From assembly GCF_003071065.1 (NCBI RefSeq), contig NZ_QCXX01000001.1:1050971-1114970 (forward strand): a stretch of DNA of 64,000 bases, read 5' to 3'. The DNA is from Sphingobacterium athyrii (GTDB lineage: Bacteria > Bacteroidota > Bacteroidia > Sphingobacteriales > Sphingobacteriaceae). Below, one piece after another: positions 35,649-45,899 of this stretch. The notes under the pieces were generated by a model that saw only the letters and a program-made list of their open reading frames with translations, was not told the origin of the DNA and ran no database searches. Position numbers and translations under genes: made by a program. Every line of letters starts with the position of its first letter. The stretch's first letter is position 1.

Positions 35649-38600
35649 GTGGATAAAATCAATATAATGCAGCGATGTTTATGTTTTCTGATAGCTTGTC
35701 TGATCACCATACAACTAACTGCACAAACCATACCCATTGCTCGTTTCAGCCATTTGACCACAGCGGAGGGCCTATCACAAAGCACCGTCACCTGCATCCT
35801 AAAAGATAAATATGGCTTTATGTGGTTTGGTACCATGGATGGCCTCAATAAATATGACGGTTACCAGTTTAAAATCTATAGAACCAAACAAAACAATAAG
35901 AAAAGTCTTCCTAACAACCAGATAAAATCACTGTACGAAGACCCACATGGCGAACTTTGGATCGGGACAATGGGTGGCGGCTTGGCCCGTTATGATCGGG
36001 ACAATGATTCTTTTGAGCATGTCATAAAACCCCAAATCGGAAATAACAGCATTGATGTGAGCGTCAATGCCATTCTGGAAGATAGCAAAGGAAACTTTTG
36101 GGTAGGGACTTATGCCGATCTCTATTCAATGGACAAAAAGACAGGCCATCTGACCCGCTACCAGTTCAGAGATACCAAGGGGCGTGCTATCACAGCTGTT
36201 GTTACTTCCATATTTGAAGATGACAGGCGAAATCTATGGGTAGGAACGGAAAACGGCCTTATCCTATTGAACAAAGAAACCCAGCGCAGCACTTATTTCA
36301 CTTCTACAGGCGCCCGGGGCGCACTGAGCAATAACAAGATCAATGTAATAACACAGGATGGAGACGGGTATTTATGGGTAGGGACGTATGGTGGCTTGAA
36401 CCGGTTTGATTACCGTACCAATACATTTACCACTTACAGAAAAGAACAAGGCAACAGCAAAGCAATAAGCAATAATGTTGTACTTTCAATCGTTCCCGGC
36501 GGTGAGCATAAACTCTGGGTAGGCACCGAAGAAGCATTAGAATTATTCGATTGCCAAACCGGACATTTCACACATTATCAGAACAATTTCGCCGACGAGG
36601 AAAGCCTGAACCATAATTCGATATACGCGCTTTTATTGGACAAGGAAGGGATCCTATGGATAGGAACATTTGCCGGAGGGATCAATAAATATGACCTGAA
36701 TCATACTTATTTCCAGGTTTTTAAAAATTTTCACGTCACATCAGGTCAGAGTACAAGCACCATTACTTCATTCGCCGAACAAGCTGACGGAGATATATGG
36801 GTGGGTTCGGACGGTGGATCACTCAATCTTTGGAAACGGGCAACAAATGAATTTATCCACTGGGATCCCAATGATAAAATGGGATTAAATTCATTCTCCG
36901 TACTCTCTTTACTGACGACAAGAGATAAAAAAAGTCTATGGATCGGAACCTATGAACGCGGGCTTAAAAGACTGGACCTGAGCACAGGTACATTTAGCCA
37001 TTTCTATAGCGGTAAGGGACCGCTCCAGTTGAGCAACAATACGATTTATGCGCTGACAGAAGATCGACAGGGTAATATTTGGCTTGGAACCAATGGCGGC
37101 GGAGTCAACATTATACAGAAAAATACACCGGAGATCAGGAAACATCGAGCCGATGGACAGGCCCATGCACTAAATAACAACTATATTCGGGCATTTTATG
37201 AAGATGACAATGGCGATATGTGGATCGCAACCTATGGGGGTGGCATCAATATCTATCATCCGGCGGACAACCGTTTCACCTGTTACAACAGAGCAAACAG
37301 TAATCTCCAGAGTGATATCATCAATACCATTTATGGCGATTCTGACCGCAACATCTGGATCGGTACGATTGACGGGGGCTTACACCGTTTTGATAGACAG
37401 CGCAAGACATTTGTCAATTATCGTGAAGAACAGGGCCTGCCCAGCAATGTGATCAACAGTATTGTTGAAGACAATAATAGACATTTATGGATCAGCACGA
37501 ACAATGGGGTAAGCCAGTACAGTCTGGATCAGCATACTTTTTCAAACTATAACCGCTATAATGGATTACAAGGAAAAGAATTCCTCGCAGGCGCAGATCT
37601 CAAAACGAGCAAAGGGGAAATTCTGTTTGGTGGCAACAACGGATTTAATGTTCTTCATATGGCTAATATCCGGCGAAATGTACATGCTCCTCCGGTCATA
37701 TTTACCGATTTCCAGCTATTTAACAGACCTGTTGTGATAGGAGCCGAAAACTCTCCACTGACGCGCAATATCAACGAGACCAAAGAACTGGTGCTGGACT
37801 ATGATCAAACTGTATTCACCATTGAATTTGCGGCGCTCGGGTACACCATTCCCGAACAGAATCAATATGCTTATCTACTGGAAGGGTTTGACAAAGAGTG
37901 GAACTATGTAGGCAATAACCGAAGAGCTACGTACACCAATCTGGATGCAGGCACATACACGTTTAAAGTAAGGGCCGCCAACAGCGACGGGATATGGAAC
38001 TCCAAGGAGGCGATATTGAAAATTGTCGTTGCTCCCCCTTTTTGGCGGACCGCCTGGGCATATTGCCTATATGGGCTGATCACCGCTGTTATACTCTACC
38101 TGCTTTTTCTGGAAATAAAATCAAGGGAAAAGCTCAAAAATGATGTGCTTTTAGAGCGATTAGCCGCGAAGAAGAATGAAGAGATCAATGCGATAAAGGT
38201 CAATTTCTTTACCAATATCTCACATGAATTACGCACTCCCCTTTCATTGATCCTGGATCCGCTTCGAAAAATCATCCATCAGGACATCAGCATGGATCAG
38301 GTGAAGACCTACAGCAGGCTCGTGTACAAAAATGCAGACCGCTTGCTCAACCTGGTCAATCAGCTCCTGGATTTTAGACGGCTGGAAAATGGGGCTGCGT
38401 CATTCAAAGCGCATACCGTAAACGTGGTCGAATTGATCAACGAAATATGCGAAGCTTTTAAAGAACGTGCCCAGGTACGGGAGATAGACTTTTCTACCCG
38501 CTATGCCAGCCCAGTAATACGGCTTTCCATTGATGAAGATAAGTTTGAGAAAATTCTTTCCAATCTGCTTTCCAATGCATTTAAATTTACACCGAACGGA

Positions 38601-39773
38601 GGAAAGATCGAAGTTGCGGTAGAACGAAGCGAAACTGTCGTCGAAATCCACGTCATCGATAATGGCATTGGAATTCCGGAATCGGACAGGGAACGTATTT
38701 TTGAAATATTCTACAAAGTAGATGGGGTACATCCTTATGAAAACAAGTCATCCGGCATCGGTCTGGCTTTGACCAAGGAGCTTGTCGAATTGCACGGCGG
38801 AAAAATAACCGTTCAAAGCGAGGTCGGCCGGGGCTCGGACTTTACCGTCCATCTAGCTACCCAAGGCACGATATTGCAGGATAAGGACGATGCTTTTGTC
38901 GCGCGGTATGAAGAATTGCTGTCGCCCCTGTTCCGTCAGGAAACAGAACAGATACAGGCTAGCGAAACAGATACTCATCTGAAAGAAGACCGGCCGATCG
39001 TGCTGTTGATTGAGGATAATCCCGACCTACAGGCCTATATCCGTCACGAGCTGTCGGCATATTTTGAAATTCTGAGCGCCACCAATGGACTTGACGGTCT
39101 GGAACTCGCCAGACAGTCTGTTCCTGACCTGGTAGTCAGCGATATTATGATGCCCAAAATGAATGGTTTGCAGGTCTGTCAGGAACTCAAAGCAGATGAA
39201 CGCACCAGCCACATTCCGATTGTTTTACTGACGGCCAAGCAGACCGACGACAATAAGATCGAAGGGTATACACATGGTGCGGATGCCTACATTCCAAAGC
39301 CCTTTGCGATGGATCTATTGATTGCACGCATCACTAACCTGCTCCTTTCAAGAAGAAAATTACGGGAGCTATTTGACAGCACACACAGACAGGATACCTC
39401 CGGAAAATTACCGGAGCTGAACAACCTTGGCGCGATCGACCGTGACTTTTTGCAGAAAGTAGAACATCTGGTGGAAGAAAATCTGAACAATAAAGGATTT
39501 AATGTTGATCTGTTAGCTGAGCTGCTTCATATGAGCAGACGCCAGCTATACCGCAAGATAAAAGCCCTGACAAATCAGGGCGTACAGGAATACATATTGG
39601 GCGTCAGTCTCAAACACGCCCGCAATATGCTGCTCACAGGTAAATACACCATAGCCGAAATCGCCTATAGGGTCGGTTTCTCAGAACCCTCAAATTTTAG
39701 CAGGTCATTTTCCAAATATTTTGGGATGAGTCCCAAAAACTACCTTGAATGGGCTGAAAAGCAAAATAATTAG
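35649..39773 (+). CDS. Hybrid two-component system regulator (HTCS) of the mannan locus
   Basis: 1374 residues; a second ATG at 35667 (MQRCLCFLIACLITIQ) also gives a signal peptide. Periplasmic propeller repeats (MWFGTMDGLNKYDGY, LWIGTMGGGLARYD and many more, about 30-690), Y_Y_Y domain (about 700-790), membrane helix near 800 (AYCLYGLITAVILYLLFL), kinase with His859 in SHELRTPLSL and boxes NGIGIP and GIGLALTKEL, receiver domain with Asp1165 in VSDIMMP, and AraC tail (about 1275-1370, AYRVGFSEPSNFSRSF). It should sense a manno-oligosaccharide and activate the SusCD operon starting 214 bp downstream. Confidence 0.96.
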   Translation: MDKINIMQRCLCFLIACLITIQLTAQTIPIARFSHLTTAEGLSQSTVTCILKDKYGFMWFGTMDGLNKYDGYQFKIYRTKQNNKKSLPNNQIKSLYEDPHGELWIGTMGGGLARYDRDNDSFEHVIKPQIGNNSIDVSVNAILEDSKGNFWVGTYADLYSMDKKTGHLTRYQFRDTKGRAITAVVTSIFEDDRRNLWVGTENGLILLNKETQRSTYFTSTGARGALSNNKINVITQDGDGYLWVGTYGGLNRFDYRTNTFTTYRKEQGNSKAISNNVVLSIVPGGEHKLWVGTEEALELFDCQTGHFTHYQNNFADEESLNHNSIYALLLDKEGILWIGTFAGGINKYDLNHTYFQVFKNFHVTSGQSTSTITSFAEQADGDIWVGSDGGSLNLWKRATNEFIHWDPNDKMGLNSFSVLSLLTTRDKKSLWIGTYERGLKRLDLSTGTFSHFYSGKGPLQLSNNTIYALTEDRQGNIWLGTNGGGVNIIQKNTPEIRKHRADGQAHALNNNYIRAFYEDDNGDMWIATYGGGINIYHPADNRFTCYNRANSNLQSDIINTIYGDSDRNIWIGTIDGGLHRFDRQRKTFVNYREEQGLPSNVINSIVEDNNRHLWISTNNGVSQYSLDQHTFSNYNRYNGLQGKEFLAGADLKTSKGEILFGGNNGFNVLHMANIRRNVHAPPVIFTDFQLFNRPVVIGAENSPLTRNINETKELVLDYDQTVFTIEFAALGYTIPEQNQYAYLLEGFDKEWNYVGNNRRATYTNLDAGTYTFKVRAANSDGIWNSKEAILKIVVAPPFWRTAWAYCLYGLITAVILYLLFLEIKSREKLKNDVLLERLAAKKNEEINAIKVNFFTNISHELRTPLSLILDPLRKIIHQDISMDQVKTYSRLVYKNADRLLNLVNQLLDFRRLENGAASFKAHTVNVVELINEICEAFKERAQVREIDFSTRYASPVIRLSIDEDKFEKILSNLLSNAFKFTPNGGKIEVAVERSETVVEIHVIDNGIGIPESDRERIFEIFYKVDGVHPYENKSSGIGLALTKELVELHGGKITVQSEVGRGSDFTVHLATQGTILQDKDDAFVARYEELLSPLFRQETEQIQASETDTHLKEDRPIVLLIEDNPDLQAYIRHELSAYFEILSATNGLDGLELARQSVPDLVVSDIMMPKMNGLQVCQELKADERTSHIPIVLLTAKQTDDNKIEGYTHGADAYIPKPFAMDLLIARITNLLLSRRKLRELFDSTHRQDTSGKLPELNNLGAIDRDFLQKVEHLVEENLNNKGFNVDLLAELLHMSRRQLYRKIKALTNQGVQEYILGVSLKHARNMLLTGKYTIAEIAYRVGFSEPSNFSRSFSKYFGMSPKNYLEWAEKQNN

Positions 39774-39776
39774 CTT

Positions 39777-39814
39777 TTTGGCATTCGCTGATATGCTTTT
39801 GGCACGCAGTGATA
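39777..39814. promoter_or_regulatory. Direct repeats upstream of the mannan SusC gene
   Basis: TTTGGCA-N5-TGATA occurs at 39777-39793 and again at 39798-39814, offset exactly 21 bp. The repeats begin 4 bp after the HTCS stop. A -7-like TAATATTG stands at 39838-39845, with no TTTG at the matching -33 place. Probable HTCS binding sites. Confidence 0.55.
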
Positions 39815-39837
39815 ATTACATTTTTCACATTTAAGTC

Positions 39838-39845
39838 TAATATTG
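39838..39845 (+). promoter_or_regulatory. Predicted -7 box of the mannan operon
   Basis: TAATATTG, one mismatch from TAnnTTTG, 23 nt after the direct repeats; it would give a leader of roughly 135 nt before the SusC ATG. The leader also holds GTACA-N10-TGTAC (39929-39948), of unknown meaning. Confidence 0.35.
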
Positions 39846-39987
39846 CCTATTGACAGTCTGGCGTCCGGTCGGGCAGCTTAAGGCATAACTAATTATAGTG
39901 TGAATGGGAAAAAAACGTAAACAGTATTGTACATGATCAGATCTGTACGCCAATTATTTTATCAAAAATTTAAATAACCAATTTTAT

Positions 39988-42900
39988 ATGATCTCAAAGT
40001 TATTATCTAAGCCGATCGGTCTGGTCTGGCTTGTGAGTGCGCCTGCCTTGCTAACGGCGCAGGTTGCAAATAAAAAAGTGGATGGCATCGTCAAGAATGA
40101 GTCAGGTTTGGTATTGTCCGGCGTGTCGGTCAAAGTAAAAGACGGGACGGCCACCGCTGTGACCGATCGCTTCGGTCATTATCAGATCAACGCTGCTCCT
40201 ACAGACGTACTGATATTCTCCTATATCGGTATGCAGACATCGCAAGTACCTGTCGGAAATCAGGCATTGGTCAATGTCACCCTGACTGCTGCTGCTACGC
40301 AGCTAGAAGATGTCGTCGTGGTGGGCTACGGTACCATGAGGCGTGCCGACGTCACCTCTTCGATCTCTTCCGTAAGTGCAGAAGCCATAAAGGACCTGCC
40401 TGTTGCAGGTGCCGATCAAATGTTGCAGGGGAAAGTCGCCGGGGTAAGTGTGTCGGCTAATGGTGGCCAGCCCGGCGGAGGAATATCCGTACGCGTAAGG
40501 GGGCTGACTTCCATCAATGGAAACGAACCGCTCTATGTGATAGACGGTATTATTGTCCCTACCGGAAAGAGCTCCATTGCACAGGATAAACTTGGCGGAA
40601 TGGCCGGATCTACCTCCCAAAGTGGAATTGCAGGGATTAACCCCAATGATATTGAAAAAATAGATATCCTCAAGGATGCTTCCGCGCAGGCCATCTATGG
40701 TTCACGTGGCGCCAATGGCGTAGTACTGATTACCACAAAACGCGGAAAAGCCGGTGAAGGAAAAGTAAGCTATGATATGTATTATGGCGAGTCAAAAGTC
40801 CCTACCCGCCTTGATCTGATGAACTTAAGCCAGTTTGCACAATATAACAATCAGGTATTGCAGGAAATCAGTACCGTTACCGGAAATCCCTATGTACCTA
40901 TCGGAGAATATCAGCGTCCGGAAGTCCTGGGAGAAGGGACCAACTGGCAAGATGCCATCTTTCAGAAAGGCAAGATGCAGAATCATCAATTAAGTTTTTC
41001 GGGAGGAAGTGAAAAGACGACCTATTATTTGGGTTTAAATTACTTTAAACAGGACGGTACGATCATCAACTCCGGATTTGACAGGTTGTCCCTGCGGTTT
41101 AACCTTGACCACCAGATCAAAAGCTGGCTGAAGGTCGGTATCAGCAGCAGTACCGCCCGCACCAATCAAAAAACCACATTGACCAACGGATCTGATGCCA
41201 TCGTCAACGTTGCCGCTTTCAATAGTCCAGCCGCCCCGGTCTTTGGACTGAACGGCGATTTTGCACCACCGGTATCCATAGGAGGCTATGCTTTTGGCAA
41301 CCCCGTCAATCCTGTGGCATTGGCGCAGCTGCGTCAAAATACAGGCGATCAGTTCAAAGCCTTTGGAAGTGTCTACGGAGAGTTGATTTTCACCAAGTTT
41401 TTAACCATGCGAAATGAGATCAACTATGACGTTACAAATGATAATAACATGTCCTTCCAGCCCTCCCTTTCCTCGGGCGGAACGACAATACTCGCGCCAA
41501 GTAAAATCGTCGAACAACGCAATCCCAGCTACTACTGGGCATTAAGGAATTACCTGAATTACAACCAATCCTTTGGTCAACATAACATCAATGCACAGAT
41601 CGGACATGAAGCCCAGGCCTCCTATTATGACAATATATTGGCTTCACGGCAAAATCTGGCCCTCAATATACCGTCTATTGCAGCAGGCGAACAGGAAAAT
41701 CAGGTCATCGAAGGAGGCAAAGGAGACTGGGCCATGGAGTCCTATTTCCTGCGGGCCGGTTACGCCTATGACAACCGCTACTCTGTTAACCTCTCCCTGA
41801 GACGTGACGGCTCCTCCAACTTTGGACCGGACCGCAAGCTAGGCTACTTCCCTGCGGCCTCCGTGGGATGGACAGTTACAAATGAAAAGTTTGCCAAAAA
41901 TCTCAAGGTATTGAATTACCTGAAAGTACGTGCCGGAGTCGGAGCTGTGGGCAGTTCAAATGTCGGCGGGGCAAGCTATGCAACCAATATCCGTCTATTC
42001 GCCACCGGCCCCTTTGGCGCGGGCGGCATACCCGACAATGTCGGCAATCCGGCACTCGGCTGGGAATCTGTCACTACCTACAACGGTGGATTTGATGCCG
42101 GTTTCCTCAATGGACGTCTGGATGTCACCTTCGATATCTATAAAAAGATCACCTCTGACATGCTTATGGCAACCCGGCTGCCCAAATATACAGGCATAGG
42201 GACAGAATGGAATGATATCAAATCGCCCAATGTCAATGCAGGCCGGATGACAAACACCGGATTTGACATCGGTATATCTTCTACCAATATCAATAAAAAT
42301 GGTTTCACATGGAAAACAAACCTCGTGCTATCCCATTATAAAAATCGTCTGGACAAACTAAACAGCGAGCAGGCTGACTTGATGCGTTATACCGAATATA
42401 GCAATGCCGTTATCCTGACCCGTACCGTTCCGGGAGGACCTATTGGCCGCTTTTATGGATTTATATCCGATGGTTTGTTCACTTCCGAAGATGACCTGCA
42501 CAACCATGCGAATCAAGGCCAAGCTATTGGTGCAAAAGGCTTATGGCTGGGCGATGTCAAATATCGCGATCTCGACGGCAATAATGTCATCAATGATGGA
42601 GACATGACCTATATAGGAGATCCTAATCCAAACTTTACTTTCGGATTGACCAACTCGCTCAAATATAAAGGATTTGACTTATCTGTTTTCCTGCAAGGAT
42701 CTCAGGGTAATGATATCCTGAATTATACCAAGAGATCACTGGAAACACCGGTCAATGTATACTGGAATCAATTGCAGACCTCCTTGACAGACCGCTACTC
42801 CGAATTGTTCAATACCAATGGAACGGTACCGCGGTACAATCAGTGGCATCAGGATAATAAACGCGTGTCGAGCCGTTTTGTCGAAGATGGTTCATACCTA

Positions 42901-43134
42901 CGGATACAAAATATTACCCTCGGCTATAATTTGCCCGCAGCCTGGATCAACAGAATCAAAATGCAGGCCGCACGGATTTATATCTCAGGACAGAATATCT
43001 ACACCTTTACAAAATACAGCGGATACGATCCTGAATTGGGCTCTTACAACAATGACGCGCTGATGCAGAATATTGACCTGGGCAATTATCCCAATCCGAG
43101 AACCTTTACGATCGGTGCTAATATAACTTTTTAA
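39988..43134 (+). CDS. SusC/RagA-family TonB-dependent transporter of the mannan locus
   Basis: 1048 residues. Signal peptide ending LLTAQ, carboxypeptidase-regulatory-like domain (KVDGIVKNESGLVLSGVSVKV), SusC box LEDVVVVGYGTM, plug with NDIEKIDILKDASAQAIYGSRGANGV, and a barrel ending TFTIGANITF. No STN domain, so regulation should run through the HTCS. It is expected to import manno- or glucomanno-oligosaccharides. Confidence 0.95.
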   Translation: MISKLLSKPIGLVWLVSAPALLTAQVANKKVDGIVKNESGLVLSGVSVKVKDGTATAVTDRFGHYQINAAPTDVLIFSYIGMQTSQVPVGNQALVNVTLTAAATQLEDVVVVGYGTMRRADVTSSISSVSAEAIKDLPVAGADQMLQGKVAGVSVSANGGQPGGGISVRVRGLTSINGNEPLYVIDGIIVPTGKSSIAQDKLGGMAGSTSQSGIAGINPNDIEKIDILKDASAQAIYGSRGANGVVLITTKRGKAGEGKVSYDMYYGESKVPTRLDLMNLSQFAQYNNQVLQEISTVTGNPYVPIGEYQRPEVLGEGTNWQDAIFQKGKMQNHQLSFSGGSEKTTYYLGLNYFKQDGTIINSGFDRLSLRFNLDHQIKSWLKVGISSSTARTNQKTTLTNGSDAIVNVAAFNSPAAPVFGLNGDFAPPVSIGGYAFGNPVNPVALAQLRQNTGDQFKAFGSVYGELIFTKFLTMRNEINYDVTNDNNMSFQPSLSSGGTTILAPSKIVEQRNPSYYWALRNYLNYNQSFGQHNINAQIGHEAQASYYDNILASRQNLALNIPSIAAGEQENQVIEGGKGDWAMESYFLRAGYAYDNRYSVNLSLRRDGSSNFGPDRKLGYFPAASVGWTVTNEKFAKNLKVLNYLKVRAGVGAVGSSNVGGASYATNIRLFATGPFGAGGIPDNVGNPALGWESVTTYNGGFDAGFLNGRLDVTFDIYKKITSDMLMATRLPKYTGIGTEWNDIKSPNVNAGRMTNTGFDIGISSTNINKNGFTWKTNLVLSHYKNRLDKLNSEQADLMRYTEYSNAVILTRTVPGGPIGRFYGFISDGLFTSEDDLHNHANQGQAIGAKGLWLGDVKYRDLDGNNVINDGDMTYIGDPNPNFTFGLTNSLKYKGFDLSVFLQGSQGNDILNYTKRSLETPVNVYWNQLQTSLTDRYSELFNTNGTVPRYNQWHQDNKRVSSRFVEDGSYLRIQNITLGYNLPAAWINRIKMQAARIYISGQNIYTFTKYSGYDPELGSYNNDALMQNIDLGNYPNPRTFTIGANITF

Positions 43135-43152
43135 ACCATTGAACAAGACATT

Positions 43153-44730
43153 ATGAAGACAAAACTGATATACACAATAATTGGCAGCCTATTGTTTTTG
43201 GGATCCTGTAAAAAAAGTTTTCTGGACAGGCCTTCACAGAATAATCCAACGTTGGATACCTATTATAATTCCGATGCCGAAGTAAGGGGCGCAACCGGCT
43301 ATCTGTACAATACCGTATGGTATGATTACCAGGATAAAGCCTTCCATGCCATCGGTGAGGTGCTGTCGGGCAATATGTACACCGGTGATCCCGTTTACAA
43401 TACCTTCTTGAATTTTACGGTCTCCGGAACCGACGAACAGGTGAGCCGTTCCTGGTATTCCTTTTATAAAGTAGCAGGAAACGCTACTGTGCTGATCAAC
43501 ACCTTTGAAGAAAAAATGAGCAAAGGCGGTGATCCCTCCTATCTCACGCAGGGCATTGCGGAAGCAAAGTTTATCCGGGCGGTCGCTTATTTTTATCTGG
43601 CCCGGGTCTTTAAGGATGTTCCCATCGTCACCGACCCGGTCGCAATGGCCACGACGGGCAACTTTAATACACCACGGTATCTGCAAGCCGATGTCATTAA
43701 GTTTGCCTTGGATGATATGGCTTTTGCAGAGGCCAACCTGAAAGATAACGATACTCCTGGACGAGTGACCAAGCTATCGGCTACGGGCATGATGGCCAAA
43801 ATGTATCTCTACTTAAAAGACTACGAAAATGCGCGAAAGAAGGCGGAAACGGTCATCAACGCTAAAAAATACAGCCTATATCCCGATTATGGGAAGATGT
43901 TTACCGATCAGAGTGCCAATAATAATTCCGAGAGCCTCTTTGCCCTACAATGGGTAGCATCAGGGGGATACGGTGTAGGCAATCCTATCCAGGCCTATGT
44001 AGGTCCCGAGCCATTATTGAAAGAAACCACCGGAGCCGGATGGTCCGCTATTATCCCGTCAATCGACCTATTGGACAGCTATGAAGTGGGCGATAAGCGC
44101 AAAGGCTGGTCCATTATGGAGCAGGGATTTCATCGGGATGACTGGAAAAATTCGGCCTTTCCGAACGGCTTTACCTATGATACCACATGGACAAGCTCCA
44201 ATGACAATGCACGGAAGATAAAAACAGGTACCCGTTCCAATGCGCTGAAATACGTGGTCGGTCCGGGCGGCGGCGGTCAGGATGTTAATGGTACCTCTAC
44301 GAGCATCTGTACCTACATCTTGCGCTACGCCGATGTATTACTGATCTATGCAGAGGCCGTATTGGCTGATCAGGCGCAGAGTACGGATGCAAAAGCACTG
44401 GCCGCTGTCAATGACGTAAGACACCGCGCCGGACTGGGTACCTCACGCGACCTGACCGTATTGACCCCAGCGAATATATTACATGAGCGACGGGTAGAAT
44501 TTGCATTTGAGGGAGATTATTGGTTTGACATTCAACGCCAAGGATTTACGAAGGCCAAACAGCTGGTGGAAGCGCAGGAAAGAGGCACCTATAGTGCCCT
44601 GGGCAAACCATTGGTGGATCACCTCAGCGTGACGCTCAGCAGTGAAAGCAAGTTATATCTTCCGATCCCGACAACCGAGGTGGTCAACAATCCAGAGCTG
44701 GCCAAACCCGCCGTTCCTTATAAACCTTAA
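43153..44730 (+). CDS. SusD/RagB-family lipoprotein of the mannan locus
   Basis: 525 residues; lipobox LGSC (Cys19). SusD features: AEAKFIRAVAYFYLARVFKDVPIVTDPV (about 136-163), MMAKMYLYLKDYENARKKAE, and the C-terminal YILRYADVLLIYAEAVLADQ...VRHRAGLG...HERRVEFAFEGDYWFDIQR. It follows its SusC by 18 bp and its stop is one base from the next ATG, so translation is tightly linked. Confidence 0.95.
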   Translation: MKTKLIYTIIGSLLFLGSCKKSFLDRPSQNNPTLDTYYNSDAEVRGATGYLYNTVWYDYQDKAFHAIGEVLSGNMYTGDPVYNTFLNFTVSGTDEQVSRSWYSFYKVAGNATVLINTFEEKMSKGGDPSYLTQGIAEAKFIRAVAYFYLARVFKDVPIVTDPVAMATTGNFNTPRYLQADVIKFALDDMAFAEANLKDNDTPGRVTKLSATGMMAKMYLYLKDYENARKKAETVINAKKYSLYPDYGKMFTDQSANNNSESLFALQWVASGGYGVGNPIQAYVGPEPLLKETTGAGWSAIIPSIDLLDSYEVGDKRKGWSIMEQGFHRDDWKNSAFPNGFTYDTTWTSSNDNARKIKTGTRSNALKYVVGPGGGGQDVNGTSTSICTYILRYADVLLIYAEAVLADQAQSTDAKALAAVNDVRHRAGLGTSRDLTVLTPANILHERRVEFAFEGDYWFDIQRQGFTKAKQLVEAQERGTYSALGKPLVDHLSVTLSSESKLYLPIPTTEVVNNPELAKPAVPYKP

Positions 44731-44731
44731 T

Positions 44732-45805
44732 ATGATAATGAAAAAAATTATGAAGACCTTATATCACTACGTCTGCATCCTCGCAATAGCCTGCTTTGCA
44801 TTTGTTTCCTGTAAAAAAGACGATAAGCTGTCACCATCAGGAAATCCCCAGGCTGATCCATTGGAAGTAACATCCGGTGCTCCGGGTACGGTAATCGTAC
44901 TGACCGGCCAGGGGCTTGCGGGCATGAAATCCATTATTTTTGAAACGGGAAATGTTCCTGCCGGCTTCAATCCAGCTTTTAACAATGACCATGCGTTGGT
45001 ATTCCGTGTACCGGACACAGCGGCAGCAGGACAGCAGGACATCATCCTGACCAATATGTTGGACAAGCAATTACGGGTTCCCTTCAATGTCACACCGCTA
45101 CCTTCCGTTGCCACAGTTTCAGACTACAACTTTACCCCCGCGGTCACCCAGCTTACCCTGAACGGCAACTATTTAAATGATGTAACGGAGGTGACCCTGA
45201 CCGGTACGGGTGCAAAGGCTAGCATCGTGAGCAAAAGTCAACGTCAGCTGGTGGTGACCCTACCGCAGACAGAAGTCAGCAGAACAAAACTCGATATCAG
45301 AAGCGAAGCCGGAGAAATTACGACAACGCAGGAGTTTGTCAACGTTGATCAGGCTTTCAGACTCTTTACCGATTCCTATCAAAATGGTTTTGAAGGCTGG
45401 GGCTGGGGAGCTGTAACAATTAGCACGGCAACCTTTAAGTCGGGAAATGCATCCTCAAAAATGGTTTACGGCAAAGGAGGCTGGTCTGCCAATGGCATGG
45501 CCAACTGGGGTGACGGCATGGCCAAGAATGCCGACTTAAAATTCCTTTCATTCTGGATCAAAGGCGGTTCGCAGGACTATACACTTTATCTTACCAGCGA
45601 CGGGCGCACTGCGGGCTTTGGAAATGCCGACAGATCAACTCCCATCCGTGTGCCGGCAGACGTATGGACCTATGTCCGCCTGGATCTCGCGGATATCGGT
45701 CTATGGAGCAAAGGCAATGCCTTCAAACAGCTCGGCCTCTGGATCGAGGGCCCTGATGCACAGGATGAAACGTTCTATTTAGACGACGTTATTTTCTTTA
45801 AATAG
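44732..45805 (+). CDS. Surface glycan-binding lipoprotein with TIG domains
   Basis: 357 residues from ATG 44732, just after the SusD stop; the longer frame from 44642 overlaps SusD and is rejected. Lipobox FVSC (Cys27). Two IPT/TIG-like Ig domains (about 38-120 and 125-205: PLEVTSGAPGTVIVLTGQGL; PAVTQLTLNGNYLNDVTEVTLTG) lead to a C-terminal beta-sandwich resembling a carbohydrate-binding module, with the aromatic-rich FEGWGWGAVTIS and ending FYLDDVIFFK. Such proteins hold the polysaccharide next to SusCD. The mannan ligand is inferred from the GH26 neighbour. Confidence 0.85.
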   Translation: MIMKKIMKTLYHYVCILAIACFAFVSCKKDDKLSPSGNPQADPLEVTSGAPGTVIVLTGQGLAGMKSIIFETGNVPAGFNPAFNNDHALVFRVPDTAAAGQQDIILTNMLDKQLRVPFNVTPLPSVATVSDYNFTPAVTQLTLNGNYLNDVTEVTLTGTGAKASIVSKSQRQLVVTLPQTEVSRTKLDIRSEAGEITTTQEFVNVDQAFRLFTDSYQNGFEGWGWGAVTISTATFKSGNASSKMVYGKGGWSANGMANWGDGMAKNADLKFLSFWIKGGSQDYTLYLTSDGRTAGFGNADRSTPIRVPADVWTYVRLDLADIGLWSKGNAFKQLGLWIEGPDAQDETFYLDDVIFFK

Positions 45806-45899
45806 CAGGTCAATATCACTATTGCAGCGGCATTTGGTCCCGATCAAATGCCGCTCAGTAAAAATTGTCGATTATTCGGCGAGCTAGCACCCCTTACAA

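Noticed and set aside
44642..44731. Extended N-terminus of the surface glycan-binding protein
   Set aside because: Overlaps the SusD C-terminus; the start at 44732 directly opens the lipoprotein signal.
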